DNA of 41,273 nt from a virus (IMGVR_UViG_3300030382_002760:1-41273); one strand, 5' to 3'. Counted from the stretch's first letter, positions 25,514-34,207 are shown. The notes: generated by a model not told the origin, from the sequence alone. Made by a program: numbers and translations.

Positions 25514-25940
25514 TTTGCTCCTTCTTTTTTTTAGCTAGGTAATACCTTCTATCGTAGACACGCTTCATATTACCAGACTTGGTTCTATATCTACGCTTCC
25601 TATACGGGTTCATCCACCACATATAGTATATAGTACCCATCTTTAGTCCAAAATGTTTAGCTATACGTTTGAATGGCCACCGCTTTTTAGTGCGGAGTTC
25701 ATACATCAGTCTAAGACGAGGTAGGTTGGATTTTCTTTTATACTTCCCCATAGGGTTAGGAAACCCTGTCCTCTTAACCCAGTTCTGTACAAATGCTTTG
25801 GATACAGGTAGTTCCATTGGCTCTAACTTACGGTATTTAGCTAGGGTATATGAACTCATACCTGATACCGCCAGAACTTCTGACCATCTGTATAGAAACT
25901 CCCTCTCATGTAGAGGAGTTTTAGGTACTTTTAATCTCAT
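25503..25940 (-). CDS. Basic DNA-binding protein with HTH-like region
   Basis: 145 residues, strongly basic (Lys/Arg throughout). Residues about 70-110 look like a helix-turn-helix (LRLMYELRTKKRWPFKRIAKHFGLKMGTIYYMW), and the C-terminus is RRYRTKSGNMKRVYDRRYYLAKKKK. It could be a transcription regulator or a nucleic-acid-binding accessory to the exonuclease, with which it overlaps by 11 bases. No clear Shine-Dalgarno precedes ATG 25940. Confidence 0.6.
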   Translation of the reverse strand: MRLKVPKTPLHEREFLYRWSEVLAVSGMSSYTLAKYRKLEPMELPVSKAFVQNWVKRTGFPNPMGKYKRKSNLPRLRLMYELRTKKRWPFKRIAKHFGLKMGTIYYMWWMNPYRKRRYRTKSGNMKRVYDRRYYLAKKKKEQNAS

Positions 25941-26028
25941 AGTGAATGGGCCAGCTTACCGTCTCACTGACCCAGAATCCCTCACCCCCTGATCAAGGAG
26001 GTTGCAACTTCCGCATTTAGTGGATCAG

Positions 26029-26418
26029 TTATACATTACTGTATCCATCTGTCACGACCATAGCAACACATACCAGATTACCAAAGGTAGGTGTATCAGA
26101 GCCACCAATGACCAAATCAAGTCTGTAGTACTTGGAGATGATAGTGGGTGTATAAAGATTCGCAGCGGCAGCACTAAGCTGGGTTTCACCAGCACCTTCA
26201 TCATGCCAATCTGAATCATTCCAAGACGATTGGATTGTAATATCCAATGTAGGCGAGGTACCAGAAGGCGTATCCGATGCAACCCAAAAACTAATTATCT
26301 TAGCCGGGTCAATCGTACCTGCGGGTAGACCATCTAACTTGAACGAGGAAGTCTGTGTACTAGCTGTAAAATCTGCGGCTGCTCTAAGGACGATAGATCG
26401 AACTGTAATTCTACTCAT
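26029..26418 (-). CDS. Virion-like protein, orphan on the early arm
   Basis: 129 residues of Thr/Ser/Asp/Ala-rich beta sequence (TSSFKLDGLPAG, PTLDITIQSSWNDSDWHDEG, AAANLYTPTIISKYYRLDLVIGG) like a head-decoration or capsid-cement protein and unlike its replication neighbours. It stands alone, with about 90-110-base gaps on both sides. An extended -10 promoter of the same type as at 350-358 lies upstream at 26473-26481. It is probably a late gene inserted in the early arm. Confidence 0.6.
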   Translation of the reverse strand: MSRITVRSIVLRAAADFTASTQTSSFKLDGLPAGTIDPAKIISFWVASDTPSGTSPTLDITIQSSWNDSDWHDEGAGETQLSAAAANLYTPTIISKYYRLDLVIGGSDTPTFGNLVCVAMVVTDGYSNV

Positions 26419-26472
26419 AGGAGATTTGTTTCCTTTCTCCCTCTCTCCTTCGTAGCTCCTCTACTGTTCTAT

Positions 26473-26481
26473 ACTATAGCA
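26473..26481 (-). promoter_or_regulatory. Putative extended -10 promoter for the virion-like gene
   Basis: On the minus strand this reads TGC-TATAGT, matching the late-promoter candidate at 350-358 (TGG-TATAGT). Purine-rich leader sequence with several GGAG runs leads to the start at 26418. No clear -35. Confidence 0.45.
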
Positions 26482-26527
26482 TATTTTTCTGTTTTTAATT
26501 CTATTGACTAGCCATAGCTCTAGCTAT

Positions 26528-29107
26528 TTAGCCATCTAACGTCCTTCCTACTGTCCTTTCTGTGGGAATCACCAATCCACCCAACTCAGGTATAGGTGAT
26601 TCCATAATTACTCTCATTACCTCATCACACTCATCTGCCGTACTCTCGGGAAAGTCCATTATTAACTCATCGTGAATCTGACCTACTAGCATGTATCCTA
26701 TAGGTGATTTGTCTATCTTCAACATAGCTCTCTTGATAATACCTGCTGCTGTACCCTGTGGGTTCTGTGCCATAGACTTGTTATTATCAGCCCCAGGTAT
26801 ATCCCAGAACCACCTAATATTCCCCAATGGACCCTGCACATAGTGCTGTATCCTAGCTCTAGCTACCGTACTCACCTGCCATTTCTGTATCTTAGGAAAG
26901 AGTCCTAGTATATACCTCCGTAACTTAGCTGCTTCAGGCCATGAGGTGAATACTCCAGGGTTAGCTATATGCATGTTCTTCGGTCCCAATCCATAGCCTA
27001 TACCTAGCACACAGGTCTTGAACTTTTTATAGAGTACCTTGTCTTTCTTCTTTATCTTTTGTAGCACTGGTCCCAATGCAGGATCACCTATCTCAGGCAT
27101 TTTCTCACCTGTCTGCTTACCTGTGACCCATGCATAGATACTCAGTGCTGCTAGCTTCATGTAGTCCTCATCATCTGCGAAGTATCCCGTCAATACAGCT
27201 TCGATAGCGTTGTAATCCCTTCTATTGAGTACATGATTAGGACGAGCAGTTATTACCTGTCTAAACTTATGAGCCATCCGAGTCAGATCCTGTTCCTCAT
27301 CTCCTGGTTGTGTGATGTTCTGGAAGTTAGGATGCTTACATGATAGACGACCTGACCGTGGCTTGAGTGTCAGTATAGGGTGTATCATACCATTCTTCAC
27401 AGGCCATGCAGCGTAGGTACCCACCATCTTCTTGATCTCCCTATGTTGTATTGATATGGCATATACTCTACCTTTTAGTTCCTTTAAGAACTTCTTACCT
27501 GTAGTAGGTCGCTTAGTCTTATGGTCAACAGGTACCTCATCTCCTAAATGCATCATCAGTTTCTGCATCTGTTGAGTAGAGGTCTTGAAGGGGAGTATCT
27601 TGCAGTATCGTTGGGCGTACCATGACGGCTCACTTAGTACTTTCTCTCCAGTGAGTACCTGATATACACCGTAGGATAACTTACCCCCTTTCTCTATCTT
27701 CTTCTTTACTGTAGCTATCTCAGCCTCATTCAATGGAAAATCTCTAAGCACCATTCCTGTTGTATTTTTAGGTAGATTCTTATATCCCTCTAATGGGTGT
27801 ATGTTCTTAATGCCATCAGGTACTATATCTTGTAACTCAGCATCCACCTGTATCAGTTGCCTATCTAGTTCCTTTCTAAACTCATTGAGTGCCTCCTCAT
27901 CAATACATATACCCCTCTGCCTCATCTTCCACAGTACGTTAAGGGTCTCCACTACCTGCCACTGTGCTGCTTCTAGTAGCCTTCTCATCTCCAGTTCCTT
28001 ACATAGCTCCTCATAGAGATATACAGGTACCACAGCATCTATCCAGGAGTACCGTTCAGGTTCACTCTCTGATATAGACTTCCATTCTTCAAGTAGAAGG
28101 TTATCAAAATGAGATGCTATGTGAGATAGGGTGAGGGGTAGGTCAGAGTAGAGGAAGTGGAACAGCCAGCGTATGTCTACGATGTCCCCATTAACGGGGG
28201 AGTCATTAAATTCTAGACGAGGCATGTCAAAGAGATAACCATTGACACTTATTTTGGGGATTGGGGATTCGAGGATTTGTCGGGAGTAGGTGATAAACGG
28301 CTCTTGCCAAGGGACTGTAATTCCCCTAACAGTTTCCTCATCTCGGTAAGCGAAAGAAATCCTAATAATAATTGTTGATGTATCTGTCTCGTCAAGTGTA
28401 TCTTCAGGTCTGCCTTTAGAATACGGCGTCTCAATATCATAGGAAATGGGATTATTTTGGCTAATTGCTTCATTGGTGAAGGTCTCCATCTCTTGCGGTG
28501 AAGGGAATAGCTCATCCCTTGACGGTGAGGGGGTCAAGGTAGGCTCTTTACTAAGGGCTTTACGAATGTCCGTTAGGCAGGTAGGAATAAGCTGCATGTT
28601 TCCCTGCCTCAGATAAGATGGGTGATAGGTACTTATTACTCGTGCATTGTACTCATCACTCCTATATACATACCCTCTCTTGGTTGATATTCCTGTTTCA
28701 CCAGTGAATAGTTCTAATGGGATATTACCTAATGGAACTATGGTGTGTATATCATGCTCCCTCAGTATAGTATCCCTATGTATCTTACAGTGATCGACAT
28801 AGGCAGAGTTTAGGGTCACATGTCCACCAGGTACACGGCACTGTACTGTGTTAAATATGAGAAAGTCCTGTCTCTCTTTCCCAAGTAAACGGATAAGGCG
28901 GGTCAATACGAAACCCATTCTACCTGCGAAAGGATGTTTACCCCTTATCTCATCAGACTCTGGGCTTTCACCTATTAAGGCTACTCCGTTATCTCCTGTA
29001 CCTTCAGGGTGTACGATTCCAAAGCCCTTACTTTTTAGGTTAGGTTCCAAGGGACATCCCTTGCAAAGACTAGTATCTAATTTCATTGATTTGTATCTTC
29101 TGTTCAT
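26528..29107 (-). CDS. DNA polymerase I-type fused to a UDG-like Fe-S domain
   Basis: 859 residues. Residues 1-170 match a family-4-type uracil-DNA glycosylase: CxxC at 15/18, GESPESDE at 47-54, PFAGRMG at 59-65, Cys90 and Cys107 (16 residues apart, the spacing of the 4Fe-4S ligands) and HPSYLRQ at 162-168. A DEDDy exonuclease follows: D224/E226 (YDIET), D294 and Y353-xxx-D357. The family A polymerase has motif A NRRDYNAIEAV, motif B KFKTCVLGIGYGLG and motif C QIHDELIM (D813). The start (29107 or 29086) lacks a good ribosome site. It is the replicative enzyme of the phage. Confidence 0.93.
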   Translation of the reverse strand: MNRRYKSMKLDTSLCKGCPLEPNLKSKGFGIVHPEGTGDNGVALIGESPESDEIRGKHPFAGRMGFVLTRLIRLLGKERQDFLIFNTVQCRVPGGHVTLNSAYVDHCKIHRDTILREHDIHTIVPLGNIPLELFTGETGISTKRGYVYRSDEYNARVISTYHPSYLRQGNMQLIPTCLTDIRKALSKEPTLTPSPSRDELFPSPQEMETFTNEAISQNNPISYDIETPYSKGRPEDTLDETDTSTIIIRISFAYRDEETVRGITVPWQEPFITYSRQILESPIPKISVNGYLFDMPRLEFNDSPVNGDIVDIRWLFHFLYSDLPLTLSHIASHFDNLLLEEWKSISESEPERYSWIDAVVPVYLYEELCKELEMRRLLEAAQWQVVETLNVLWKMRQRGICIDEEALNEFRKELDRQLIQVDAELQDIVPDGIKNIHPLEGYKNLPKNTTGMVLRDFPLNEAEIATVKKKIEKGGKLSYGVYQVLTGEKVLSEPSWYAQRYCKILPFKTSTQQMQKLMMHLGDEVPVDHKTKRPTTGKKFLKELKGRVYAISIQHREIKKMVGTYAAWPVKNGMIHPILTLKPRSGRLSCKHPNFQNITQPGDEEQDLTRMAHKFRQVITARPNHVLNRRDYNAIEAVLTGYFADDEDYMKLAALSIYAWVTGKQTGEKMPEIGDPALGPVLQKIKKKDKVLYKKFKTCVLGIGYGLGPKNMHIANPGVFTSWPEAAKLRRYILGLFPKIQKWQVSTVARARIQHYVQGPLGNIRWFWDIPGADNNKSMAQNPQGTAAGIIKRAMLKIDKSPIGYMLVGQIHDELIMDFPESTADECDEVMRVIMESPIPELGGLVIPTERTVGRTLDG

Positions 29108-29182
29108 CAGTCATATCAAAGAGTAGGGGCGCAGTACCAGCCTTTGCTTTAATCCCTGCATGTTTGGGAACCCCTCTCTTAT

Positions 29183-29521
29183 TTAGTAACTCCTCTTAGG
29201 TTGATATTCTAAGTGGAAGTGATCGTTCTCAGGTTCCTCTTCATCTACCTCCAATATGAAATCGTAGTCAGAGTCAGGGTATCCTAAGTCAGAGCGTACC
29301 CTATTAAGGATAGTATCTCTAACGGTGTTATCTAGTATGGTATTGGCTCGGTAATCTAGGGCATTACCTGCATAGTGTAGACTAGCTATACTATGCTTAC
29401 CTTCCATACCACAGGTGACAACACAGTAGCCCACGATCTCTCTGAATATACTGCGTACTTCAATGTGAGCTAGTAACACTTCCGGTCTAATTCCTAGTGG
29501 TCGAACCCCGCCTTTAAGCAC
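29183..29521 (-). CDS. M15-like peptidase domain protein
   Basis: 112 residues with the zinc-peptidase arrangement SLHYAGNALD (H49, D56) and DHFHLEY (H103), as in D-Ala-D-Ala carboxypeptidase or Peptidase_M15 families and related phage endolysins. It may cut peptidoglycan cross-links. It starts at GTG 29521, overlapping the previous stop by eight bases, and lies among replication genes, unlike most lysis genes. Short for a full endolysin, so it may act with a partner or as an assembly enzyme. Confidence 0.7.
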   Translation of the reverse strand: MLKGGVRPLGIRPEVLLAHIEVRSIFREIVGYCVVTCGMEGKHSIASLHYAGNALDYRANTILDNTVRDTILNRVRSDLGYPDSDYDFILEVDEEEPENDHFHLEYQPKRSY

Positions 29522-30131
29522 GAGGGACGATGAACCTTTTTAAGACAAACTTAGCGACAAGGAAGTCGCCACACTTAGGGCACTCAACCTCGTGAAGTCT
29601 GGTGACTCCATCATCTGCTAAGGGGAAGTTACGGTATCCCCTGATGACAGTTACTCCTGTCTTCTCAGGTACCACTCCTGTCTCCTTATTTGCAGGACGA
29701 GGTTCACTAGCACAGTACAGTTCCCAATCCGCAGTAGCTGGGAAGGGACCGAAGCTAGACTGTATAGCCTGAAGGTACTCCCCATTGGTACTAGGATTAC
29801 TATTAGTCTGACATGCACGAAGGAAGTCATCGGCAGGTGATGCCTTACGTCCCTTCATAATACTGGTACCCAAGAACCCGAAGACTCTGTAGCCATCATG
29901 CTCCCCTCCAATGATAGAGTAGACAGTCTGAAACCAGATCTTGTCATTGAGACCAAAGCCATACTTCAGATCGTCCTCACTCTCATGTACCCTGTGAAAG
30001 TCGAAGGTAATTAACTTACCATCCTCATCAACGGGAACAGGGGGACGGGGGCTGGATTCATATGAATCACCGTCACCCTCTAAGCCAGTAGGCAGATCAA
30101 GTAGGGACTGTTCTTTATCTTTTTTACTCAT
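29514..30131 (-). CDS. Possible single-stranded DNA-binding protein
   Basis: 205 residues. The central part (FGLNDKIWFQTVYSIIGGEHDGYRVFGFLGTS) has the look of an OB-fold strand set seen in phage ssDNA-binding proteins. The C-terminal region has a single CPKCG knuckle and a basic end (KFVLKRFIVPRA). The position next to a Sak4-like ATPase and polymerase supports a role in recombination or replication. The match is weak, so treat the assignment as tentative. Confidence 0.4.
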   Translation of the reverse strand: MSKKDKEQSLLDLPTGLEGDGDSYESSPRPPVPVDEDGKLITFDFHRVHESEDDLKYGFGLNDKIWFQTVYSIIGGEHDGYRVFGFLGTSIMKGRKASPADDFLRACQTNSNPSTNGEYLQAIQSSFGPFPATADWELYCASEPRPANKETGVVPEKTGVTVIRGYRNFPLADDGVTRLHEVECPKCGDFLVAKFVLKRFIVPRA

Positions 30132-30154
30132 GTGTGTAACTCCTTAGTTGTGGA

Positions 30155-31060
30155 CTACCCCAGTAGGGAGTCCAGTAGTTCATTGACCTCATCTTGGGTA
30201 TGTGAAATGTATAGAGGATAATTCTCTACCTCCTTCACAGGAACCCGTAGCTTTGCTTTGAATGGTATGTTTGGGTAGCTTGGATCGTAGTGTTCTTTTA
30301 GAAATATTGTATGGTCTCCTGGTTTAGCTGATAGTTTATCTTTCTTCTCCTCTGCTGTCTGTTCTCTAGGTAGGATTTGTATATGCAGTAAGTTACCGAA
30401 CCATCGAGGTACTCTGGGGGTAGCAGCACTACCTACTACTTCGGGTCCAAACTGGGGGGATGGCCTACCCTGTTCATCCTTAGCTGCTTTCATCTCATGT
30501 GAGGTCCAAAATACATGACCCGGTAATCGCATAGATTTGACTACTCTACCATGCATTTGTCTCTGTGTTGTATTGTAGTGTGATTGGGAGTTACCTCCTA
30601 CTGCCGTAGACCCATCCTTAAAGGCTACCATGTCCTCCCCTGGCCGAGTACCAGGACCAGACTTATGCCCTAGTCCTGCCCTCTGTGCTAGTCCACCCTC
30701 AGCCCAGTTTCCCATCATATAATCAGCCCATGTAGCAAGACCTTCAAAGAAATGTAGAGGGGGAAGTGTATCAGGTAGGATGAGTTTGCTAGTGGGATCA
30801 TCTAAATCCTCTGGACGGTATCCTTGTACTGCTAATTCGGTGGTGTCAAAGGGGTGGTCTCTCTCACTTATAGCCCATACTTCAAGCAACTTCTCATCTA
30901 TATATTCTTGGATTGTAGCGTAGTCTTCGCAGGTTGCTAGATATGCTATAGGTAATACCTTTGGATTGTACTTCTTCATAAACCATTCAATCACCATGCC
31001 AAGGAAGGCTGTCTTCCCTACACCTGATTGACCGTATAAACAATTTCTACTTATTGACAA
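30155..31060 (-). CDS. Sak4-like/AAA_24 RecA-fold ATPase
   Basis: 301 residues with Walker A GQSGVGKTA at 10-18 and a RecA-like core; the acidic Walker B-type strand is not obvious. It begins at TTG 31060 with GGAGG five to six bases upstream, an uncommon but well-supported start. Phage proteins of this kind (Sak4, AAA_24) promote single-strand annealing with a dedicated ssDNA-binding protein. The neighbouring Fe-S nuclease (31153) and the possible ssDNA-binding protein (29514) give a recombination module. Confidence 0.65.
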   Translation of the reverse strand: MSISRNCLYGQSGVGKTAFLGMVIEWFMKKYNPKVLPIAYLATCEDYATIQEYIDEKLLEVWAISERDHPFDTTELAVQGYRPEDLDDPTSKLILPDTLPPLHFFEGLATWADYMMGNWAEGGLAQRAGLGHKSGPGTRPGEDMVAFKDGSTAVGGNSQSHYNTTQRQMHGRVVKSMRLPGHVFWTSHEMKAAKDEQGRPSPQFGPEVVGSAATPRVPRWFGNLLHIQILPREQTAEEKKDKLSAKPGDHTIFLKEHYDPSYPNIPFKAKLRVPVKEVENYPLYISHTQDEVNELLDSLLG

Positions 31061-31062
31061 TG

Positions 31063-31149
31063 TTATCCTCCAATCGTACCTGGAGCTATGATAGTTCCTG
31101 GTACCTTGATGTTAATTAGTTTTCTGATCTTAGCATTAGGATACTGCAC
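31063..31149 (-). CDS. 28-residue possible small ORF in the gap between nuclease and ATPase
   Basis: In frame with the nuclease stop but restarting at GTG, it encodes a peptide ending in KVPGTIIAPGTIGG before TAA. The sequence is compositionally clean and resembles a protein fragment, not random DNA, but the ribosome site is weak. It could be the remnant of an N-terminal extension of the ATPase or of a longer nuclease. Confidence 0.2.
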   Translation of the reverse strand: MQYPNAKIRKLINIKVPGTIIAPGTIGG

Positions 31150-31152
31150 TCT

Positions 31153-32295
31153 TCATTCTAATTCTTCCAGTGATGTTAGTATCTGCTCCTCCGCAGGGTG
31201 GTTAGCATCTCTCCATCTATACAGGTCTGATTCACATGACTCTCCGTGATGACAGACAGGTATGAATGGGCAGGGTTTACGGTATCCTCCATCGTTGTCG
31301 CAGTTCCTGGTGTTTTGTGGGAAGTACTCATCGAGGGTTATTTCAATCTCATCTGGTATGTTCTTGATGTACTCTATACCATCTGCTATTTGTTGTTCAA
31401 CTGCTATCGCTTGACGTTTAACAGACTCGAACCTCAGACGATCCAGCGGTATAGCAGGGGGCATGAAGATCTGATCCGTAGCAGACTGTATAGCTTCATC
31501 GCTAAATAGGAAGTCTTCACTAAGCCACTTATCAAGCCCTGGATAGATCCAAGTTGGAACACGGGTAGTGAATCCTGTCCCCCGTTTAATACTATATTCA
31601 GTCTGACTTGTAGTAAATGGATCACCGCTCCAATAGGCGTATGTGAAGGGGGAGTATCTCCTAACTCCCGTGAGTCCGTGGGCTTGTTCTGCTGGTGTTG
31701 CACGATATTTATTTCCCTTACTTAGACCTAATAGATTACAGCCACCAACGTACTCTCCTAATGAGGTCTCAAGTGCTGCACTCTCCATTAAGTATTGTAG
31801 GTTATACTCTGCTTCAGCTACCAGTGCTTTAGGTTGGGCTGTAGTTTTATACTCCAGCACTGACGGTAGTCCTCCCTTCTTTCTCTTTAGTCCACCATCT
31901 AATCTAGTCAACCACATGAGGTTGTCAGTTAGGGGCAGTATTATTTCCTGTTCGGTGGATACTATATCATACTCCTTCTTAATTAAAGGAAGGGTATGTT
32001 TAAGAAAGGTAACTAGGAGTCCCTTACCCAAAGCTTCGAGTTCCAAGCGAGTATCCTCTCCGTCAGTGGTGGTTTCTTCAATGGGCTGTATGTCCTGCAT
32101 CAGATAGGTAAATGCAGTAGCTAGATCTTCCGTGATAGCGAGTTCATCTAATGCCCTATGCATTCCTCCCCCGAAGAGGAGATCAAGGTTTATTCCAACA
32201 GGTACTACCCCCCTCCCTCGGTACTCGTACTCATAGTATCTCTTCCGAGCACACTTGAATGTAGTCTCATACCGACTACGATCCGTTATTCTCAT
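31153..32295 (-). CDS. RecB/Cas4-like PD-(D/E)XK exonuclease with Fe-S cluster motif
   Basis: 380 residues. The nuclease core shows H46, D133 and E148-x-K150 (LTRLDGG ... SVLEYKTT). One Cys near the N-terminus (C15 in FKCARKRYY) and four near the C-terminus (C332, C342, C348, C354) frame the domain, as in Cas4 and AddB-type 4Fe-4S nucleases. It probably resects double-stranded ends to prepare ssDNA for the Sak4-like ATPase encoded next to it. The start ATG 32295 is 27 bases after the previous stop. Confidence 0.85.
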   Translation of the reverse strand: MRITDRSRYETTFKCARKRYYEYEYRGRGVVPVGINLDLLFGGGMHRALDELAITEDLATAFTYLMQDIQPIEETTTDGEDTRLELEALGKGLLVTFLKHTLPLIKKEYDIVSTEQEIILPLTDNLMWLTRLDGGLKRKKGGLPSVLEYKTTAQPKALVAEAEYNLQYLMESAALETSLGEYVGGCNLLGLSKGNKYRATPAEQAHGLTGVRRYSPFTYAYWSGDPFTTSQTEYSIKRGTGFTTRVPTWIYPGLDKWLSEDFLFSDEAIQSATDQIFMPPAIPLDRLRFESVKRQAIAVEQQIADGIEYIKNIPDEIEITLDEYFPQNTRNCDNDGGYRKPCPFIPVCHHGESCESDLYRWRDANHPAEEQILTSLEELE

Positions 32296-32322
32296 TTCTA
32301 TCTCCCTCCATAGTTTTTGCCG

Positions 32323-32634
32323 TTATACCTTCCCCCATTTATTCACACACCTCTCACCAATGGCATCAATCCTGTTGCTCAGGTTAGCGAGAACACGATC
32401 AATTCCTTTAAAGGTAACTGACCCACTGTCTCGTAATACCTGTCGGCTGTAGCTATGCAGAAGCTGGTCAATGGATTTCCAGTATCCAATACTCTTCCAG
32501 CCTATTACCCCTTTAGTATTCTTCCTCTTACGGGGATCATTGGCGGGGTCTTGTCTTCTCTGTAGTACAAAGTTATATTCATCTGAGGTTATTCGATAGT
32601 TATTATCTAGCTTCACACACATTCGTCTGCTCAT
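32323..32634 (-). CDS. Small conserved phage-type protein
   Basis: 103 residues beginning MSRRMCVKLDNNYRITSDEYNF, then KGVIGWKSIGYWKSIDQLLHSY. Short phage proteins with YRITSDxYN and a later tryptophan-tyrosine block occur in many replication regions without known function. I chose ATG 32634 because GGAGG lies four bases upstream; the frame is also open from an ATG at 32718. It ends by overlapping the small membrane protein's stop. Confidence 0.6.
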   Translation of the reverse strand: MSRRMCVKLDNNYRITSDEYNFVLQRRQDPANDPRKRKNTKGVIGWKSIGYWKSIDQLLHSYSRQVLRDSGSVTFKGIDRVLANLSNRIDAIGERCVNKWGKV

Positions 32635-32801
32635 AGTACCTCCAATACTATATACATCCATACAGATACAGCTAATAAGATACCTACCAGATGTAGGACT
32701 GCATCTTGTACGGTACATGTGGGTCTACTTATTACTTTATCACCGCATATCATAGCCATCCACATACCTGCTATGACGAGTGAGAACTGCCATAGTACCA
32801 T
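32631..32801 (-). CDS. Small membrane protein
   Basis: 56 residues with two possible membrane helices (MVLWQFSLVIAGMWMAMI and VLHLVGILLAVSVWMYIVL) around a short loop with two Cys. I chose ATG 32801 with GGAG eight bases upstream; TTG 32828 is possible. It overlaps the next gene by four bases. A holin-like or other small membrane function is possible. Confidence 0.5.
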   Translation of the reverse strand: MVLWQFSLVIAGMWMAMICGDKVISRPTCTVQDAVLHLVGILLAVSVWMYIVLEVL

Positions 32802-32839
32802 TTGATCTTCTCCAAAAACGTGAGACAAGTTGAAATCCC

Positions 32840-33721
32840 CTATATAGGGAAAGTCTCAGTCTCATCCAATAGTAAATACTTACCTCTCTCCAGTTTGTGT
32901 AACCTCCTCTCTTCAATGAGTTTATCTATGATTCTATACCCCTTTGCACGACTATATCCTAACCCTCCAAATAGTAGGTTAAGTTGTTTAGTTGTAAGCA
33001 TTTGTGCCTTAGTCTCACTATTGTAATCTCCGTCCCCTCCAGTCTCAGCGTCCATAAGTGGGTCATAACAAACGAGTTCACCCGTGTTTGTCCACTTAAA
33101 ATGGTACACCGCTGGAGCAGAGGTGTGAGACTTCACATAAACTGACTGATATTCCTTGTCCTGTTCGGGTCCATCTATCAGTGTAAGCTGAGTATCAGAA
33201 TATCCTAGAAATGCACCTGACCCCAGTACTCTGTCATGTGGACGCTTGAATCCGCTTTCGATACGAGCCTTAGTTGTATGATGGGTACCTAGTATCGTTA
33301 TGTTTTCAATAGCAGCCTTGTGTCCAAGCCTTATTAGACTACGGGCTACTTCTGTATACTCCATTACCCCCTCTAGTAATAACATCAGTGGATCAAGTAT
33401 TAATATTTCAAAGGGATTATTAAATCTACTTATCACCCACTGTAGTAACTGATGAGGGTGTCCTACTAATCCTATATTAAACTCCTTATCTCCTACTAAT
33501 GAATATAACTCTATATCAGTGACACCTAATTTCTTATTCCTCTCTTCAACAGCCTCTGCTGAACGGTCCATGATAGCCATAGCTACTCCCTTACCTTGCA
33601 GAGTAAAAGGCATATTCTCATCCTCTCGATTGCTCAGTATCTGCTGTATCAGAGTAGTCTTACCAGACCCACTACTCCCACTTAAAATATGGATCTGCCC
33701 TCTGGGTAGAACATGGGACAC
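32840..33721 (-). CDS. RecA-fold replicative ATPase (RepA/AAA_25-like)
   Basis: 293 residues. Walker A GSSGSGKTT at 15-23 and Walker B EILILDP at 105-111 identify a RecA-fold P-loop ATPase of the plasmid RepA/AAA_25 type, used as a helicase or helicase loader. After about residue 235 a winged-helix-like region (TTKQLNLLFGGLGYSRAKGYRIIDKLIEERRLHKLERG) could bind DNA. A possible promoter (TATAAT at 33762) precedes the gene. It probably acts at the origin or fork; no other helicase or primase is recognised. Confidence 0.7.
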   Translation of the reverse strand: MSHVLPRGQIHILSGSSGSGKTTLIQQILSNREDENMPFTLQGKGVAMAIMDRSAEAVEERNKKLGVTDIELYSLVGDKEFNIGLVGHPHQLLQWVISRFNNPFEILILDPLMLLLEGVMEYTEVARSLIRLGHKAAIENITILGTHHTTKARIESGFKRPHDRVLGSGAFLGYSDTQLTLIDGPEQDKEYQSVYVKSHTSAPAVYHFKWTNTGELVCYDPLMDAETGGDGDYNSETKAQMLTTKQLNLLFGGLGYSRAKGYRIIDKLIEERRLHKLERGKYLLLDETETFPI

Positions 33722-33761
33722 ACAACCTCCCTTCTATTACGAACATTAACGGAACTACTTA

Positions 33762-33767
33762 ATTATA
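33762..33767 (-). promoter_or_regulatory. Possible -10 element before the RecA-fold ATPase gene
   Basis: TATAAT on the minus strand in the 57-base gap before ATG 33721. No convincing -35 and no TG extension are seen, so this is a weak call. Confidence 0.3.
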
Positions 33768-33778
33768 CTTGAGGTTGC

Positions 33779-34156
33779 TTATTTATTTGGTGAGCCGAAC
33801 TGAAAGTTTTCGTGTAGTATTTTGAATAGCGGTTGCTCTAATCTCGTTACTAACTGCTCCTCTATATGATCTCCATCCACATACCCATCACTGTTACATA
33901 GACGGAAGGCTATATGTAATATCTCATGCAACAGTACGCTCCACTTCAACTCATTGGGTAGTGTCTTGTCAACTCTTATTATCTTAGTATCAAAGTCCAC
34001 CCCACCTAACAGTACCATACCAAACACCCTCTCTATAGTCTTTGGTGTCAACAGTTTAACCTTCCAGATATCACCATATACTGTCAGTGTAGTAGGAAAT
34101 TTCACCTTACTATTATAACAGGAAAAGGGGACCATCCGGTTATCATTTACTGCCAT
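33779..34156 (-). CDS. HExxH metallopeptidase-like protein
   Basis: 125 residues with HEILHIAF at 77-84 (HExxH at 77-81) preceded by NELKWSVLL, and a later acidic run DGDHIEEQLV (94-103) that could give a third zinc ligand. The pattern fits small SprT/ImmA-like metal peptidases of phages. The substrate is unknown. It has no signal peptide and is likely cytoplasmic, among DNA-metabolism genes. Confidence 0.65.
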   Translation of the reverse strand: MAVNDNRMVPFSCYNSKVKFPTTLTVYGDIWKVKLLTPKTIERVFGMVLLGGVDFDTKIIRVDKTLPNELKWSVLLHEILHIAFRLCNSDGYVDGDHIEEQLVTRLEQPLFKILHENFQFGSPNK

Positions 34157-34207
34157 AGATCTCTACATCATGGGAATAAATCAAGGATGGACAGTCCCCT
34201 TATTCGA

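Noticed and set aside
26002-26214. Plus-strand frame of 70 residues opposite the orphan virion-like gene
   Set aside because: It overlaps the minus-strand gene with its promoter and ribosome site; the plus frame has neither.
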